From: Methylopila sp. 73B
GTDB taxonomy: Bacteria; Pseudomonadota; Alphaproteobacteria; Rhizobiales; Methylopilaceae
Direction: 5' to 3'
NCBI RefSeq assembly: GCF_000526315.1
Contig: NZ_JAFV01000001.1
Span: 2,852,001 to 2,916,000 of the forward strand
Length of the DNA: 64,000 nt
Each line of letters begins with the position of its first letter. Position 1 is the stretch's first letter. A model generated the notes under the pieces. It made no database searches. It worked only from the letters and a program-made list of their open reading frames with translations, and had not been told where the DNA came from. This document shows, in pieces, positions 7,705 through 20,185 of the stretch. The translations under genes and the position numbers were made by a program.

Positions 7705-9087
7705 TCACGAGATCTGGGGCTTGGGCGTCAGGTTCGAGGGCGCCGGCCGGCGCAGGTCGCCGAGGAGCCGGAGCCCGAGGGCGGCGGCGAGCAGCGTCGT
7801 CAGCCCGGCTGCGGCGGTCAGGCTCCCCGTCACGCCCGCAAAGCCGAACCAGCCCGGCAGCACGGCCAGCAGCGGAAGCAGCAGATAGCCGTTGGGGGCG
7901 AGGCTCAGCGCCGCCGCGGCCCGCGGCTTGCCGGCGGCCTGCAAGAGGACCAGCAGCACGTAGCGGAGGCCGAGGAACGGGAAGACGAGATGGGCTGCGA
8001 CGAGCGCGTGCGACGCCAGATCGAGCGTCGACGGATCGGCGGTGAAGAGGCCGGCGATCGGCCGCGCGAACACGATTACGGCGAGCGCATAAGCCGCGCA
8101 GAAGCCGGACGAGGCCGCGCCCATGAAGGACGCCGCGTCCGCGACCCGTGCGCGATTTCCCGCGCCCCAGGCGTAGCCGAGCACGGGCTGTCCGCCGAGC
8201 GCGAAGCCGATCACCGGCAGCGTGCCGAGCGTCATCACCCTGAGCGCGATCCCGATCGCGGCGATGCCGGCCTCGCCCGCCTCAGCGCCGGCGCTGCGGT
8301 AGAGGATGGCGAAGGCCGCGCCGGTCAGCGCGCTGGAGGCCGCGATCGGAAGGCCGATGGCGACGACGGGTCCGAGCACCCTTCGGCGCAGGCGGGCGAG
8401 CCGGGGCGCGACCCGCAGCACGCCCCAGCGGCGGCGGAAGTAGAGCGCGTAGACGAAAAGCACCACGACTTGCGAGATCAAGGTGGCGAGCGCCGCGCCC
8501 GCGACCCCAAGGCCGAGCCCGAAGATCAGCACGGGATCGAGCGCCACGTTGAGGCCGAAGCCGCCGATCAGCGTCCACATGCTGAAGCGGGTGTTGCCTT
8601 CGGAGATCGCGACGAAGTCGCAGATGATCTGCAGCAGGATCAGCGTCGACCCCAACGCCGCCACGATCAGGTAGCTCTCCGCCATTGGCAGCGTCGCCTC
8701 CGGCGCGCCGAACAGCTCCAGCAGCGGCCTTCGGGCGAGGAGGGTCACGGCCGTCAGCAGGAGGCCGAGAGGGATCGCCGCCGCGATCACGGTGGAGGCG
8801 ACGACGCCGGCCTCCGTCTTGCGGCGGGCGCCGAGCAGGCGCCCGATGGTGGCCGCCGCGCCGACGCCGAGGCCCTCGCCGACGGCCGCGATCAGGATGA
8901 CGATCGGCAGCGCGACGGTGACGGCCGCGATCGCCTCGACGCCGATCGCCCCGACGAACAGCGCGTTCGCGGTGTGGTGGGCGGCGTTGGCGGAGAGGCC
9001 GATGACGGCCGGCAGCGCCACCCGGACGATCAGACGCTTGAGGTCCGGCGCGCCGAGGTCGGCGGCGGAGAACAGGCCGGCGCTCAT
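7705..9087 (-). CDS. MATE family efflux transporter
   Basis: The 460-residue product has about twelve hydrophobic helices in two related halves, with the MATE features of paired GLGVGAAATIGRLLGA-type loops and a conserved central helix. MATE proteins export organic compounds using proton or sodium gradients. The ATG at 9087 overlaps the acyltransferase stop as ATGA, which fixes the start and shows tight coupling. In this position it is the best candidate for export of the newly made siderophore across the inner membrane; that is inferred from context. Confidence 0.88.
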   Translation of the reverse strand: MSAGLFSAADLGAPDLKRLIVRVALPAVIGLSANAAHHTANALFVGAIGVEAIAAVTVALPIVILIAAVGEGLGVGAAATIGRLLGARRKTEAGVVASTVIAAAIPLGLLLTAVTLLARRPLLELFGAPEATLPMAESYLIVAALGSTLILLQIICDFVAISEGNTRFSMWTLIGGFGLNVALDPVLIFGLGLGVAGAALATLISQVVVLFVYALYFRRRWGVLRVAPRLARLRRRVLGPVVAIGLPIAASSALTGAAFAILYRSAGAEAGEAGIAAIGIALRVMTLGTLPVIGFALGGQPVLGYAWGAGNRARVADAASFMGAASSGFCAAYALAVIVFARPIAGLFTADPSTLDLASHALVAAHLVFPFLGLRYVLLVLLQAAGKPRAAAALSLAPNGYLLLPLLAVLPGWFGFAGVTGSLTAAAGLTTLLAAALGLRLLGDLRRPAPSNLTPKPQIS

Positions 9088-10121
9088 GCTGTTTTTTCCG
9101 GAGCCCACAGCCGGTCGCCGAAGAAGCGCTCGCGCAGGAGCATCACCAGAAGCGCCCGTTTGTGCGGGAAATCGAAGTGCTTGACCTTGGCGAAGCCGGC
9201 CTTGTCGAGGTTGCGGATCTGCTGGGCGTGGGTGGCCCTTGGCTCGCCGACGATGCGCCGGGTCCGAGGGTCGTCCAGGAACATGTAGTGCATCAGCGAG
9301 GGCAGCCAGGCGGTGATGAAGTCCTTGCCGCGAAAGGCGTCTTCGCCGATCAGCACATGCCAGCCGCGGTCGTGGTCGTCGGCGTCATAGAACGGTCCGA
9401 GCCGGTTTTCCTTGGCCCAGTAGAGCTCGAAATAGCCGAAGGGCGCGCCGTCGAACTCGCCGATCAGGGTGAGCAGATGCGGGTCCGCCGCCCGCTCCTC
9501 CAGCGACTTGCGATGGGCCTCCAGCGCGCCGGCCTCCTCCCAGATCGCGTCCACGCGCGGGTCGTTCATCCAGCGGTGGAACAGAGGGAGGTCGCGGTTA
9601 ACCTCAAGCGCGCGGAACCGCAACGTCTGGTTAACCCAAGGTATACGCCGGGCGTACACAACGCCGCGCGGCTTGGCCGGCCGGAGCGGGTGGCGGCGCC
9701 CTGCGGTGACGACCGGCAGCTCCGGGTAGACGGGCCGGTCGCGCTCTGCGAGCCAGGTCGAGGGGCGCTGCCAAAGCAGCTCGGGTCGGACGACCAGCCG
9801 CTCGCCGTCCGGCACCGCGATCGCCTCCGCGACAAGCCGCGCCCGCCCGGCCTCGTCGGCGCAGACGACCTCGATCGGCGGCGCCTCCCGGTCCTCCGCC
9901 GTCAGCGCCTCCGCGACCGTGGCGACGGCGTTCGCCACCTGCGTCGCCGCGGCGGGCTCCGGCGCGAGGACGACGCCGGCGTCGGACCGATCGATCCGGA
10001 CCGCGAGCGGCTCGACGGACCCGCCCGCGACGATCGCTCCCGTCGCGGAGAACCGGACGACAAGCGGCGGAATCAGAAGCTCGGCGCTGGCGAGGCTCGG
10101 GGTTTTGGCGACGACGTTCAT
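9084..10121 (-). CDS. Siderophore N-acyltransferase (IucB/RhbD/VbsA-like GNAT)
   Basis: The 345-residue product ends in an AlcB/IucB-type GNAT domain (about residues 160-335) with the family pattern FHRWMNDPRVDAIWEEAG and FGYFELYWAKENRLGPFYDADDHDRG-type CoA-binding and acceptor motifs. Such enzymes acylate the hydroxylamino group of N-hydroxy-lysine, ornithine or diamines to form a hydroxamate. Known members use acetyl-, 3-hydroxybutyryl- or longer acyl-CoA, and the donor cannot be told from sequence. It is first in a minus-strand operon (acyltransferase, MATE, PLP enzyme) driven by the divergent promoter at 10236-10259. Confidence 0.9.
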   Translation of the reverse strand: MNVVAKTPSLASAELLIPPLVVRFSATGAIVAGGSVEPLAVRIDRSDAGVVLAPEPAAATQVANAVATVAEALTAEDREAPPIEVVCADEAGRARLVAEAIAVPDGERLVVRPELLWQRPSTWLAERDRPVYPELPVVTAGRRHPLRPAKPRGVVYARRIPWVNQTLRFRALEVNRDLPLFHRWMNDPRVDAIWEEAGALEAHRKSLEERAADPHLLTLIGEFDGAPFGYFELYWAKENRLGPFYDADDHDRGWHVLIGEDAFRGKDFITAWLPSLMHYMFLDDPRTRRIVGEPRATHAQQIRNLDKAGFAKVKHFDFPHKRALLVMLLRERFFGDRLWAPEKTA

Positions 10122-10235
10122 GGCGGTCCTCGGAGGGCTCCCTGAGGCGGGAGGCGATTTCGGGGCCTGTTCAGAGCCGGGACGACCGGTTCAGGAGCGC
10201 AGCGCGGCCGCTCCAAACGGGCCTTCACGACCAAG

Positions 10236-10259
10236 ACGAGGTCCGCCCCCCGGAATTTA
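10236..10259 (-). promoter_or_regulatory. PvdS-type iron-starvation promoter for the acyltransferase operon
   Basis: On the minus strand TAAAT (10259-10255) is followed after exactly 16 bases by CGT (10238-10236), which is the published PvdS recognition pattern. It shares CTAAAT, a GGG run, and CGTCTTGG with the plus-strand copy 29 bp away. It starts about 115 bp upstream of the acyltransferase ATG. Confidence 0.7.
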
Positions 10260-10287
10260 GTTTCGGACGAAAAATTCGGCGCCGGCC

Positions 10288-10311
10288 TAAATCTCGGGCG
10301 CCTGGGTCCGT
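10288..10311 (+). promoter_or_regulatory. PvdS-type iron-starvation promoter for the mbtH-NRPS operon
   Basis: TAAAT (10288-10292), a 16-base spacer and CGT (10309-10311) lie 45 bp upstream of the MbtH ATG. The element mirrors the minus-strand copy, and the sequence after CGT (CTTGG) is the same in both. The ECF sigma factor at 3877-4416 is the obvious reader. Confidence 0.7.
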
Positions 10312-10355
10312 CTTGGGGGTGTTCGCTCCGGACACATTCCCGAGGAAGACGCCCC

Positions 10356-10578
10356 ATGACAGACGACGAGCTTTGGCAGGTGGTGCAGGACCGCGAGGGC
10401 CGATACTCGGTCTGGCGGCAGGACCGCGCCGCCCCGCTCGGCTGGACCGCGACCGGCTTCGCCGGCCGCCGCGCGGCCTGCGTCGCCCACATCGACGCGA
10501 CCTGGACCGACCCGCTGCCCGCCCGCTGGCGGTCTGTTCTCGACGCCCGGAACGCGGCCGAGCGGGAGGCGCCCGCCC

Positions 10579-10586
<8 letters not shown>
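10356..10586 (+). CDS. MbtH-like NRPS accessory protein
   Basis: The 76-residue product has the MbtH pattern: YSVW, then LGW, then CVAHIDATWTDPLPARW, with the conserved tryptophans. MbtH proteins bind and activate or solubilise NRPS adenylation domains. GAGGAAG precedes the ATG. The last codons overlap the NRPS start (ATGCGTGA, 8 bp), so the two are translationally coupled and the partner is surely the adenylation domain downstream. Confidence 0.93.
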
Positions 10587-14790
<4,204 letters not shown>

Positions 14791-14800
14791 GGCGCCTCGC

Positions 14801-14906
14801 GTGCGTCGAGACGGCCCTTCGGGCCCTCAGCATGAGGAAGGTTGAGGAACGCCATCGGTCCTCATGCTGAGGAGCCGACCAAAGGTCGGCGTCTCGAAGC
14901 ACGCGC
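14801..14906. repeat. Palindromic repeat, family 2 (copy 1)
   Basis: A 106-bp imperfect inverted repeat opens GTGCGTCGAGACGG and closes CGTCTCGAAGCACGC, with an inner pair CCTCAGCATGAGGA / TCCTCATGCTGAGG. It lies between the NRPS stop and the hydroxylase gene. A second copy is at 34513-34632. Confidence 0.8.
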
Positions 14907-14963
14907 TCCCCTCCCCGTCGAACGCCCCTCAGCCCACAGCCATTTCCGTCCGAGGACACCCCC

Positions 14964-16298
14964 ATGAGCGACGCCCGCGCCAACGACCTCGACAGCATCG
15001 AACCCCTCGACCTCGCCGGCATCGGGATCGGCCCCTTCAACCTCAGCCTCGCGGCCCAGCTCGACAGCGTGCCGGAGCTGACGGCGCGCTTCTTCGAGCG
15101 CCGGCCCCGCTTCGACTGGCACCCAGGCATGATGCTGCCGGACGTCGAGCTGCAGTCGTCCTACCTCAAGGACCTCGTCACCTCGACCAACCCGACGAGC
15201 CCGTGGTCCTTCGTCTCCTACCTGGTCCAGACCAAGCGCTTCTTCGCCTTCCTCAACGCGCACTACGACGCCGCGCCGCGGAAGGAGTTCGCGCGCTACT
15301 TCGCCTGGGTCGCGGAGCAGCTGCCGACCCTGTCGTTCGGCGCCGAGGCGAGCGAGGTGACGCATGACGGGCGCGATTTCGTGCTGACGGTGGACGGGAC
15401 GCGGCGGCGCGCGCGCAACCTCGCGGTCGGCGTCGGCATGCAGCCGCACCTGCCGGACTGGGCGCAGGGCTTCGACCGCGCCCGCTGCTTCCACGCCAGC
15501 GAAGCGGTGGACCGGCTGCCGCACCTGCCCGCGGGCCGGGTCGCCGTGATCGGCGGCGGGCAGAGCGGCGCGGAGATCGTGCAGCATCTGCTGGCCCAGG
15601 AGACGCCGCCGCAGGCGCTGAGCTGGCTCAGCCGTCGCCACAACTTCGAGCCGCTCAACGACACGCCGTTCTCGAACCAGGTGTTCTCGCCGGAGTACGT
15701 CGACGCCTACCGCAAGCTCGGCGACGACCGGAAGACGGCGGCCTTCGCGACCGCCGTGCTGACCAGCGACGGCGTCTCGCCCTCGACCATCGACGCGATC
15801 TACCGCCGGCTCTACGCCATGCGCTACCTCGAGGACAGCCCGGTCGAGGCGGCGATGCTGCCGAGCCGCGACGTGATCCAGGCGGAGGAGCGCAACGGCG
15901 AGTTCCGGCTGATCGTGCGCAACGGCTTCGACGGCGGCATCGAGGTGCATTTCGCCGACGCGCTGGCGCTCGCGACCGGCTACCGCTTCCGCCTGCCGGA
16001 CGCGCTCGCGCCGCTGAAGCGCCGGATCGCCACCGACCGGCAGGACCGGCTGATCCTCGCCGACGACTACTCGCTCGCCTGGGACGGGCCGCGTCACGCC
16101 CGCATCTTCGCGCTCAACGCCGGCCGGCACAGCCACGGCATCGCCGAGAGCCAGCTGAGCCTGATGGCCTGGCGCAGCTCCGCGATCGTGAACGCCCTCG
16201 TCGGCTACGACCGCTTCGACCTGGAGCTGCCCGAGCCGATGGTGAACTGGGCCTCGATGGCGCCCGCCGTGGCCGGCGCCGCCCGCGCCGACGCGTGA
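14964..16298 (+). CDS. L-lysine N6-monooxygenase (IucD-like siderophore hydroxylase)
   Basis: This flavin- and NADPH-dependent enzyme would hydroxylate the side-chain amine of lysine (or ornithine), the first step to a hydroxamate. The 444-residue product has the FAD motif GIGIGPFNLSLA (about residues 20-31), the NADPH motif VIGGGQSGAEI (about 195) and the C-terminal ATGYRFRLP motif. The stretches RFDWHPGMMLP and LKDLVTSTNPTSPWSFVSYL resemble IucD more than PvdA, which favours lysine; the assignment is from remembered family patterns. GAGGA precedes the ATG. It lies 173 bp after the NRPS gene, with a repeat between them, in the same orientation. Confidence 0.9.
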   Translation: MSDARANDLDSIEPLDLAGIGIGPFNLSLAAQLDSVPELTARFFERRPRFDWHPGMMLPDVELQSSYLKDLVTSTNPTSPWSFVSYLVQTKRFFAFLNAHYDAAPRKEFARYFAWVAEQLPTLSFGAEASEVTHDGRDFVLTVDGTRRRARNLAVGVGMQPHLPDWAQGFDRARCFHASEAVDRLPHLPAGRVAVIGGGQSGAEIVQHLLAQETPPQALSWLSRRHNFEPLNDTPFSNQVFSPEYVDAYRKLGDDRKTAAFATAVLTSDGVSPSTIDAIYRRLYAMRYLEDSPVEAAMLPSRDVIQAEERNGEFRLIVRNGFDGGIEVHFADALALATGYRFRLPDALAPLKRRIATDRQDRLILADDYSLAWDGPRHARIFALNAGRHSHGIAESQLSLMAWRSSAIVNALVGYDRFDLELPEPMVNWASMAPAVAGAARADA

Positions 16299-16312
16299 AC
16301 CGCCGGATCGCA

Positions 16313-16440
16313 GGCCCCCTCACCCGAAGGGCGAACGCCCTCCGACCTCTCCCCGCCGGGGAGAGGTTAGGCAGACGGCGCCGCTGTTCACCTCTCCCCA
16401 GCGGGGAGAGGTCGCCGCGGAACGCGGCGGGTGAGGGGGC
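16313..16440. repeat. Palindromic repeat, family 1 (copy 3)
   Basis: The element begins GGCCCCCTCACCC and ends GGTGAGGGGGC, with cores CTCTCCCCGCCGGGGAGAG and CTCTCCCCAGCGGGGAGAG. It fills almost all of the 148-bp gap between the hydroxylase and esterase genes. Its last bases (GAGGGGG, 16433-16439) lie 7 bases before the esterase ATG and act as the only visible ribosome binding site. Confidence 0.9.
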
Positions 16441-16446
16441 GCCTGC

Positions 16447-17337
16447 ATGACAGATGAGCCCGAAGGCCCGCCCGTGACCGACCTCCCCGTGACCCTGCCC
16501 GGCTGCGTCCGGTTCGACCTCAGCCCCCGCACGGGCGGCGCGCCCTACCGCCTCTTCCTGCGGACGCCGCCGGGCGAGGCGCCCGCCGGGGGCTGGCCCG
16601 TGCTTTATCTCCTCGACGGCAACGCGGTGTTCGCGACCGCCGTCGACGCGCTGAGGTCGCAGACGCCCTGGCCGATGGGGACGGGAATCTCCGACGCCGT
16701 GGTCGTCGCGGTCGGCTACCCCACGGACGGGGCCTACGACAGCGTGCGGCGCTCCTGGGACTACGGGCCGCCGCCCGGCGCGACCTACCCCCGCCACACG
16801 CCCGACGGGCCGGAGGTGCGCACCGGCGGCGCGGCCGAATTTCTGGCCTTTCTCGAGGACGAGGTGAAGCCCGAGATCGCCCGCCGCGTGGCGACCGACC
16901 CGGCGCGCACCGCCCTGTTCGGCCACTCCTTCGGCGGGCTCTGCGCGCTCTACGGCCTGTTCACCCGGCCGGAGGCCTTCTCGCACTGGATCGCGGTCAG
17001 TCCCACGGTCTACTGGGAGGACTTCAATCTCCTCCCCCACGCCGACCGCTTCGGCGCCCGCGCGGACAGGCCCGCCGGCCGCAAGGTGCTGATCTCGGTC
17101 GGCGAGTACGAGGAGCGGCTGGCCCCCTTCCAGATCGGCGCCTCCGACGAGGACAAGCGCCGCGCGGCCCAGGCGCGCGCGCAGACCGAAAGCCACGCCC
17201 GCGCCATGCACGCGCGCCTGAGCGCGCTCGACGGCGTGACAAGCGCCTTCACGCTGATCCGCGGCGAGACCCACATGTCGGTGCTGCCGACAGCAGTCAA
17301 CCAGGCCATCCGCTTCGCCTTCGGCACGTGGGACTGA
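16447..17337 (+). CDS. Siderophore esterase (Fes/IroE-like alpha/beta hydrolase)
   Basis: The 296-residue product belongs to the esterase-D/Fes group of alpha/beta hydrolases. The nucleophile motif is GHSFGG (about residues 158-163), the oxyanion region is VLYLLDGN, and a C-terminal His is in GETHMSV. There is no N-terminal Fes-type lid domain, which makes it closer to IroE. No Sec signal is seen. Such enzymes open the lactone backbone of ester-based siderophores to release iron, so its presence suggests that the product of this locus contains ester bonds. It sits between the hydroxylase and receptor genes in the same orientation. Confidence 0.85.
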   Translation: MTDEPEGPPVTDLPVTLPGCVRFDLSPRTGGAPYRLFLRTPPGEAPAGGWPVLYLLDGNAVFATAVDALRSQTPWPMGTGISDAVVVAVGYPTDGAYDSVRRSWDYGPPPGATYPRHTPDGPEVRTGGAAEFLAFLEDEVKPEIARRVATDPARTALFGHSFGGLCALYGLFTRPEAFSHWIAVSPTVYWEDFNLLPHADRFGARADRPAGRKVLISVGEYEERLAPFQIGASDEDKRRAAQARAQTESHARAMHARLSALDGVTSAFTLIRGETHMSVLPTAVNQAIRFAFGTWD

Positions 17338-17422
17338 TTTCGTTTGATTGTAAAAATTAAAAACGCCTCACGCGATAGTTCACGACCGCGTCATCTCGCG
17401 GGTCTGACTTCGACGACGCACT

Positions 17423-17447
17423 GAAATAGAACGGCGCGACTGGACGT
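17423..17447 (+). promoter_or_regulatory. Possible iron-starvation promoter of the TonB receptor gene
   Basis: GAAAT (17423-17427), 17 bases and CGT (17445-17447) resemble the stronger TAAAT-N16-CGT boxes at 10236-10311. The element ends 37 bp before the receptor ATG. One base of the upstream half differs and the spacer is one base longer, so the call is weak. Confidence 0.35.
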
Positions 17448-17484
17448 TCCGGTCGGGGACCTGCGGGACATACTGCAACTGGGG

Positions 17485-19713
17485 ATGGCGATGAAGGGTC
17501 ATGTACTGAGTGTGACGCGTGCTGCGTCTCTGGCGGGCGCGGCGACGGTCGTGGTTCTCTGCGCCGGCGGGGCGCAAGCCCAGGAGGGCGGGACCACCGC
17601 CCTGGAGGAGCTGCAGGTCACCGGCGAGGGCCGCGAGGACACCGCCCGCGGCCCGGTCCAGGGCTACGTCGCCACCCGCTCCAGCGCCGGCACGAAGACG
17701 GACACGCCCATTCTCGAGACGCCGCGCTCCGTCGAGGTGATCGGGCGGCAGGAGCTGGAGGACCGCGGCGTGACCACCATTCCGGAAGCGGTGCGCTACT
17801 CGCCGGGCGTGACGACGAACGGCTCCGGCTTCGACCCCCGCTTCGACCAGATCTCGATCCGCGGCTTCCCCGTCAACACCTTCGGCGACTACAAGGACGG
17901 CCTGCGGCAGGCGCAGGGCCAGTTCGCGACCTTCCGCACCGAGCCCTTCACGCTCGAGCGCATCGACATCATCAAGGGGCCGGCCGCCGTGCTCTACGGC
18001 CAGTCGACGCCGGGCGGCCTGATCGACCGCATTTCCAAGCGGCCGACCGAGGAGCCGCGCTTCGAAGCGATCGGCTCGATCGGCAGCACCGGCCGCTACG
18101 AGGCCGGTATCGACGTCAGCGGCCCGCTCAACGCCGACAAGACCCTCATGGGCCGCCTCGTCACGCTTGGTCGCATCGGCGAGGTCGACTTCGACAGCAA
18201 GGACGATCGGATTCTGGTGGCCCCCTCGGTCACATGGGCGCCGACCGACGCGACCAAGCTGACGGTCTACGGCGTGATCCAGAAGGACGAGACGGACAGC
18301 AATCCGGTCGTGCTGACACGCGGATCTTTGCCAAACACCGAGATCTTCAACATCCGGGCCAGCGACCCGAAGTACGACCACCTGAAGCAGACGCAGTATC
18401 AGCTTGGCTACGAGTTTGAGCACGCGTTCAACGACTCGCTCAAGGTGCGCCAAAACGCCCGCTACAACTATCTCGACATGAACGCCCGCTACCTGACCGC
18501 GGGCGTGCCGGGCAACGTTCCAGGCAGCTACATCGGCGACGTCTACAGGCGTGGCTCTTTGGCGATCGACGAAACCGTCGAGGCGACGCAGATCGACACT
18601 CAGGTCGAGGCGAAGATCGAGACGGGCGCCATCCGCCACACTTTGCTGTTCGGGCTCGACCACCAATGGTCGGAGTCCAAGAACGGCCAAGGCACTCTGC
18701 CTGTGAGCGATCGCTACGATCTGGACATCAACGATCCGAATTTCGGATTGAGCGGCCCGACGCCGCCGATCCTTTCACGCACGGACATCAACCTGAAACA
18801 GCTGGGACTGTACGCGCAGGACCAGATCAAGATCGGCGATCACTGGAACATCTCGGCAGGCATTCGCCACGACTGGGCCGAGCGCACGCTGGACTACACC
18901 CGGTTTGACGGCCTGCCGCTCACCTCGTCGCAACAGCCCACCGAGCGCGACGACAAGGCGTTTTCCTACAACGTCGGCGTGCTCTACGCCTTCGACAACG
19001 GCATCTCGCCCTATGTCAGTTACTCGACGTCGTTCCTGCCCGCGGCAGTCCGCGGCGAAGGCGGAGGCCTGCTGAAACCGACTGAGGGCGAACAGTTCGA
19101 GGCGGGCGTGAAGTACCAGCCGCCGGGCTCGACGAGCCTGTTCACGGCGGCCGCCTACCACCTGACTGAGAAGAACGCCACGCGCGCCGTGCCGGGCACG
19201 AGCTTCTCCGCCGCCATCGGCGAGATCGAGACCTTCGGCGTCGAGCTCAGCGCGCGGGTCAACCTCGCCCAAGGCTTCGACGTCATCGCGTCTTACAACT
19301 ACAACGATGCTGAGATCACGAAGGATCAGGACGTACCCGTCGTCGGTCGTCCCGGGGAGTTCACCAACAACATCGGCAACCAGCCGCTCGTCACGCCGAA
19401 GCACACCGCATCCGCCTGGGTGGACTACACCTTCCAGACCGGGGCGCTCGAAGGCTTCGGCGTCGGCGCGGGCGTGCGCTACACAGGGTCGAGCTTCAAC
19501 GAGAGCGCCAACACGTTCAAGAACGACGCCTACACGCTGTTCGACGCCGGCGCGCGCTACGATTTCGGCAAGGCGAGCCCGAAGCTCCAGGGCGTCACGC
19601 TCGCCGTCAACGCCACCAACCTCGCCGACGACGACGCCCCGGTCTGCAACAGCGGCCGGTGTTATCTGAGCCAGGGCCGCACCGTTATCGGGACCCTGCG
19701 CTACCGCTGGTAA
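17485..19713 (+). CDS. TonB-dependent ferric-siderophore receptor
   Basis: This outer-membrane receptor has 742 residues. It has a signal peptide ending near GGAQAQ (about residue 32), a plug domain (about 65-175, with TPRSVEVIGRQEL and IDIIKGPAAVLYGQSTPGGLI) and a beta-barrel ending in the aromatic GTLRYRW. The pattern is that of FhuA/FoxA-type hydroxamate receptors. No N-terminal STN signalling domain is present, so it is not a FecA-type transducer. Either ATG 17485 or ATG 17491 may be used; GGGG at 17481-17484 suits the second better. It follows the esterase gene, has a possible promoter of its own, and would import the product of the NRPS. Confidence 0.93.
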   Translation: MAMKGHVLSVTRAASLAGAATVVVLCAGGAQAQEGGTTALEELQVTGEGREDTARGPVQGYVATRSSAGTKTDTPILETPRSVEVIGRQELEDRGVTTIPEAVRYSPGVTTNGSGFDPRFDQISIRGFPVNTFGDYKDGLRQAQGQFATFRTEPFTLERIDIIKGPAAVLYGQSTPGGLIDRISKRPTEEPRFEAIGSIGSTGRYEAGIDVSGPLNADKTLMGRLVTLGRIGEVDFDSKDDRILVAPSVTWAPTDATKLTVYGVIQKDETDSNPVVLTRGSLPNTEIFNIRASDPKYDHLKQTQYQLGYEFEHAFNDSLKVRQNARYNYLDMNARYLTAGVPGNVPGSYIGDVYRRGSLAIDETVEATQIDTQVEAKIETGAIRHTLLFGLDHQWSESKNGQGTLPVSDRYDLDINDPNFGLSGPTPPILSRTDINLKQLGLYAQDQIKIGDHWNISAGIRHDWAERTLDYTRFDGLPLTSSQQPTERDDKAFSYNVGVLYAFDNGISPYVSYSTSFLPAAVRGEGGGLLKPTEGEQFEAGVKYQPPGSTSLFTAAAYHLTEKNATRAVPGTSFSAAIGEIETFGVELSARVNLAQGFDVIASYNYNDAEITKDQDVPVVGRPGEFTNNIGNQPLVTPKHTASAWVDYTFQTGALEGFGVGAGVRYTGSSFNESANTFKNDAYTLFDAGARYDFGKASPKLQGVTLAVNATNLADDDAPVCNSGRCYLSQGRTVIGTLRYRW

Positions 19714-19782
19714 CGTTCCCGGCGGCGCGGTCTTCCGGTAAGAGCCCGGTCGAGAGTTCGGAGGCTGGCGCCGAAGACCGTC

Positions 19783-20108
19783 GTCATTCCCCGGTTTATC
19801 CGGGGAACCCAGGCCGGATAGTCAGACGCCGCCATGAATGGCTTGGATAAGCCCATGGGTGTCCGGTTCCGAAGGCTTCGTGCTGGCGTTCCTTTGCCTG
19901 CAACCGCGAGCCCCCCTCACCCGAAGCGCTTCGCGCTTCGACCTCTCCCCGCCGGGGAGAGGTGAAGACAGCGCGCCATCCTTCACCTCTCCCCGGCGGG
20001 GAGAGGTCGGCCCGAAGGGCCGGGTGAGGGGGCTCAGAGCTTTCAGATGAAGAACTTGCCTATGCCGAGCGCGAACCGGACACCTGTGGGATAAACCGGG
20101 GCATGACG
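19783..20108. repeat. Composite nested palindromic repeats between receptor and fhuD genes
   Basis: The 472 bp between the receptor stop and the FhuD start hold no gene. A family-1 element (copy 4, 19909-20034, opening AGCCCCCCTCACCC and closing GGTGAGGGGGCT) lies between two inverted arms of another element. The left arm has GTCATTCCCCGGTTTATCC (19783-19801) and GGGTGTCCGGTTC (ending 19869). The right arm (about 20071-20108) is the reverse complement of both fused together. The left arm is split by about 50 extra bases. Confidence 0.8.
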
Positions 20109-20185
20109 CGCGGCGGCTCGACCGGACCCACTTTCGAGACAGCCAAGCCGGCCGCCAGACACTCCCTCTCCAAAAGGCCTTCGAC

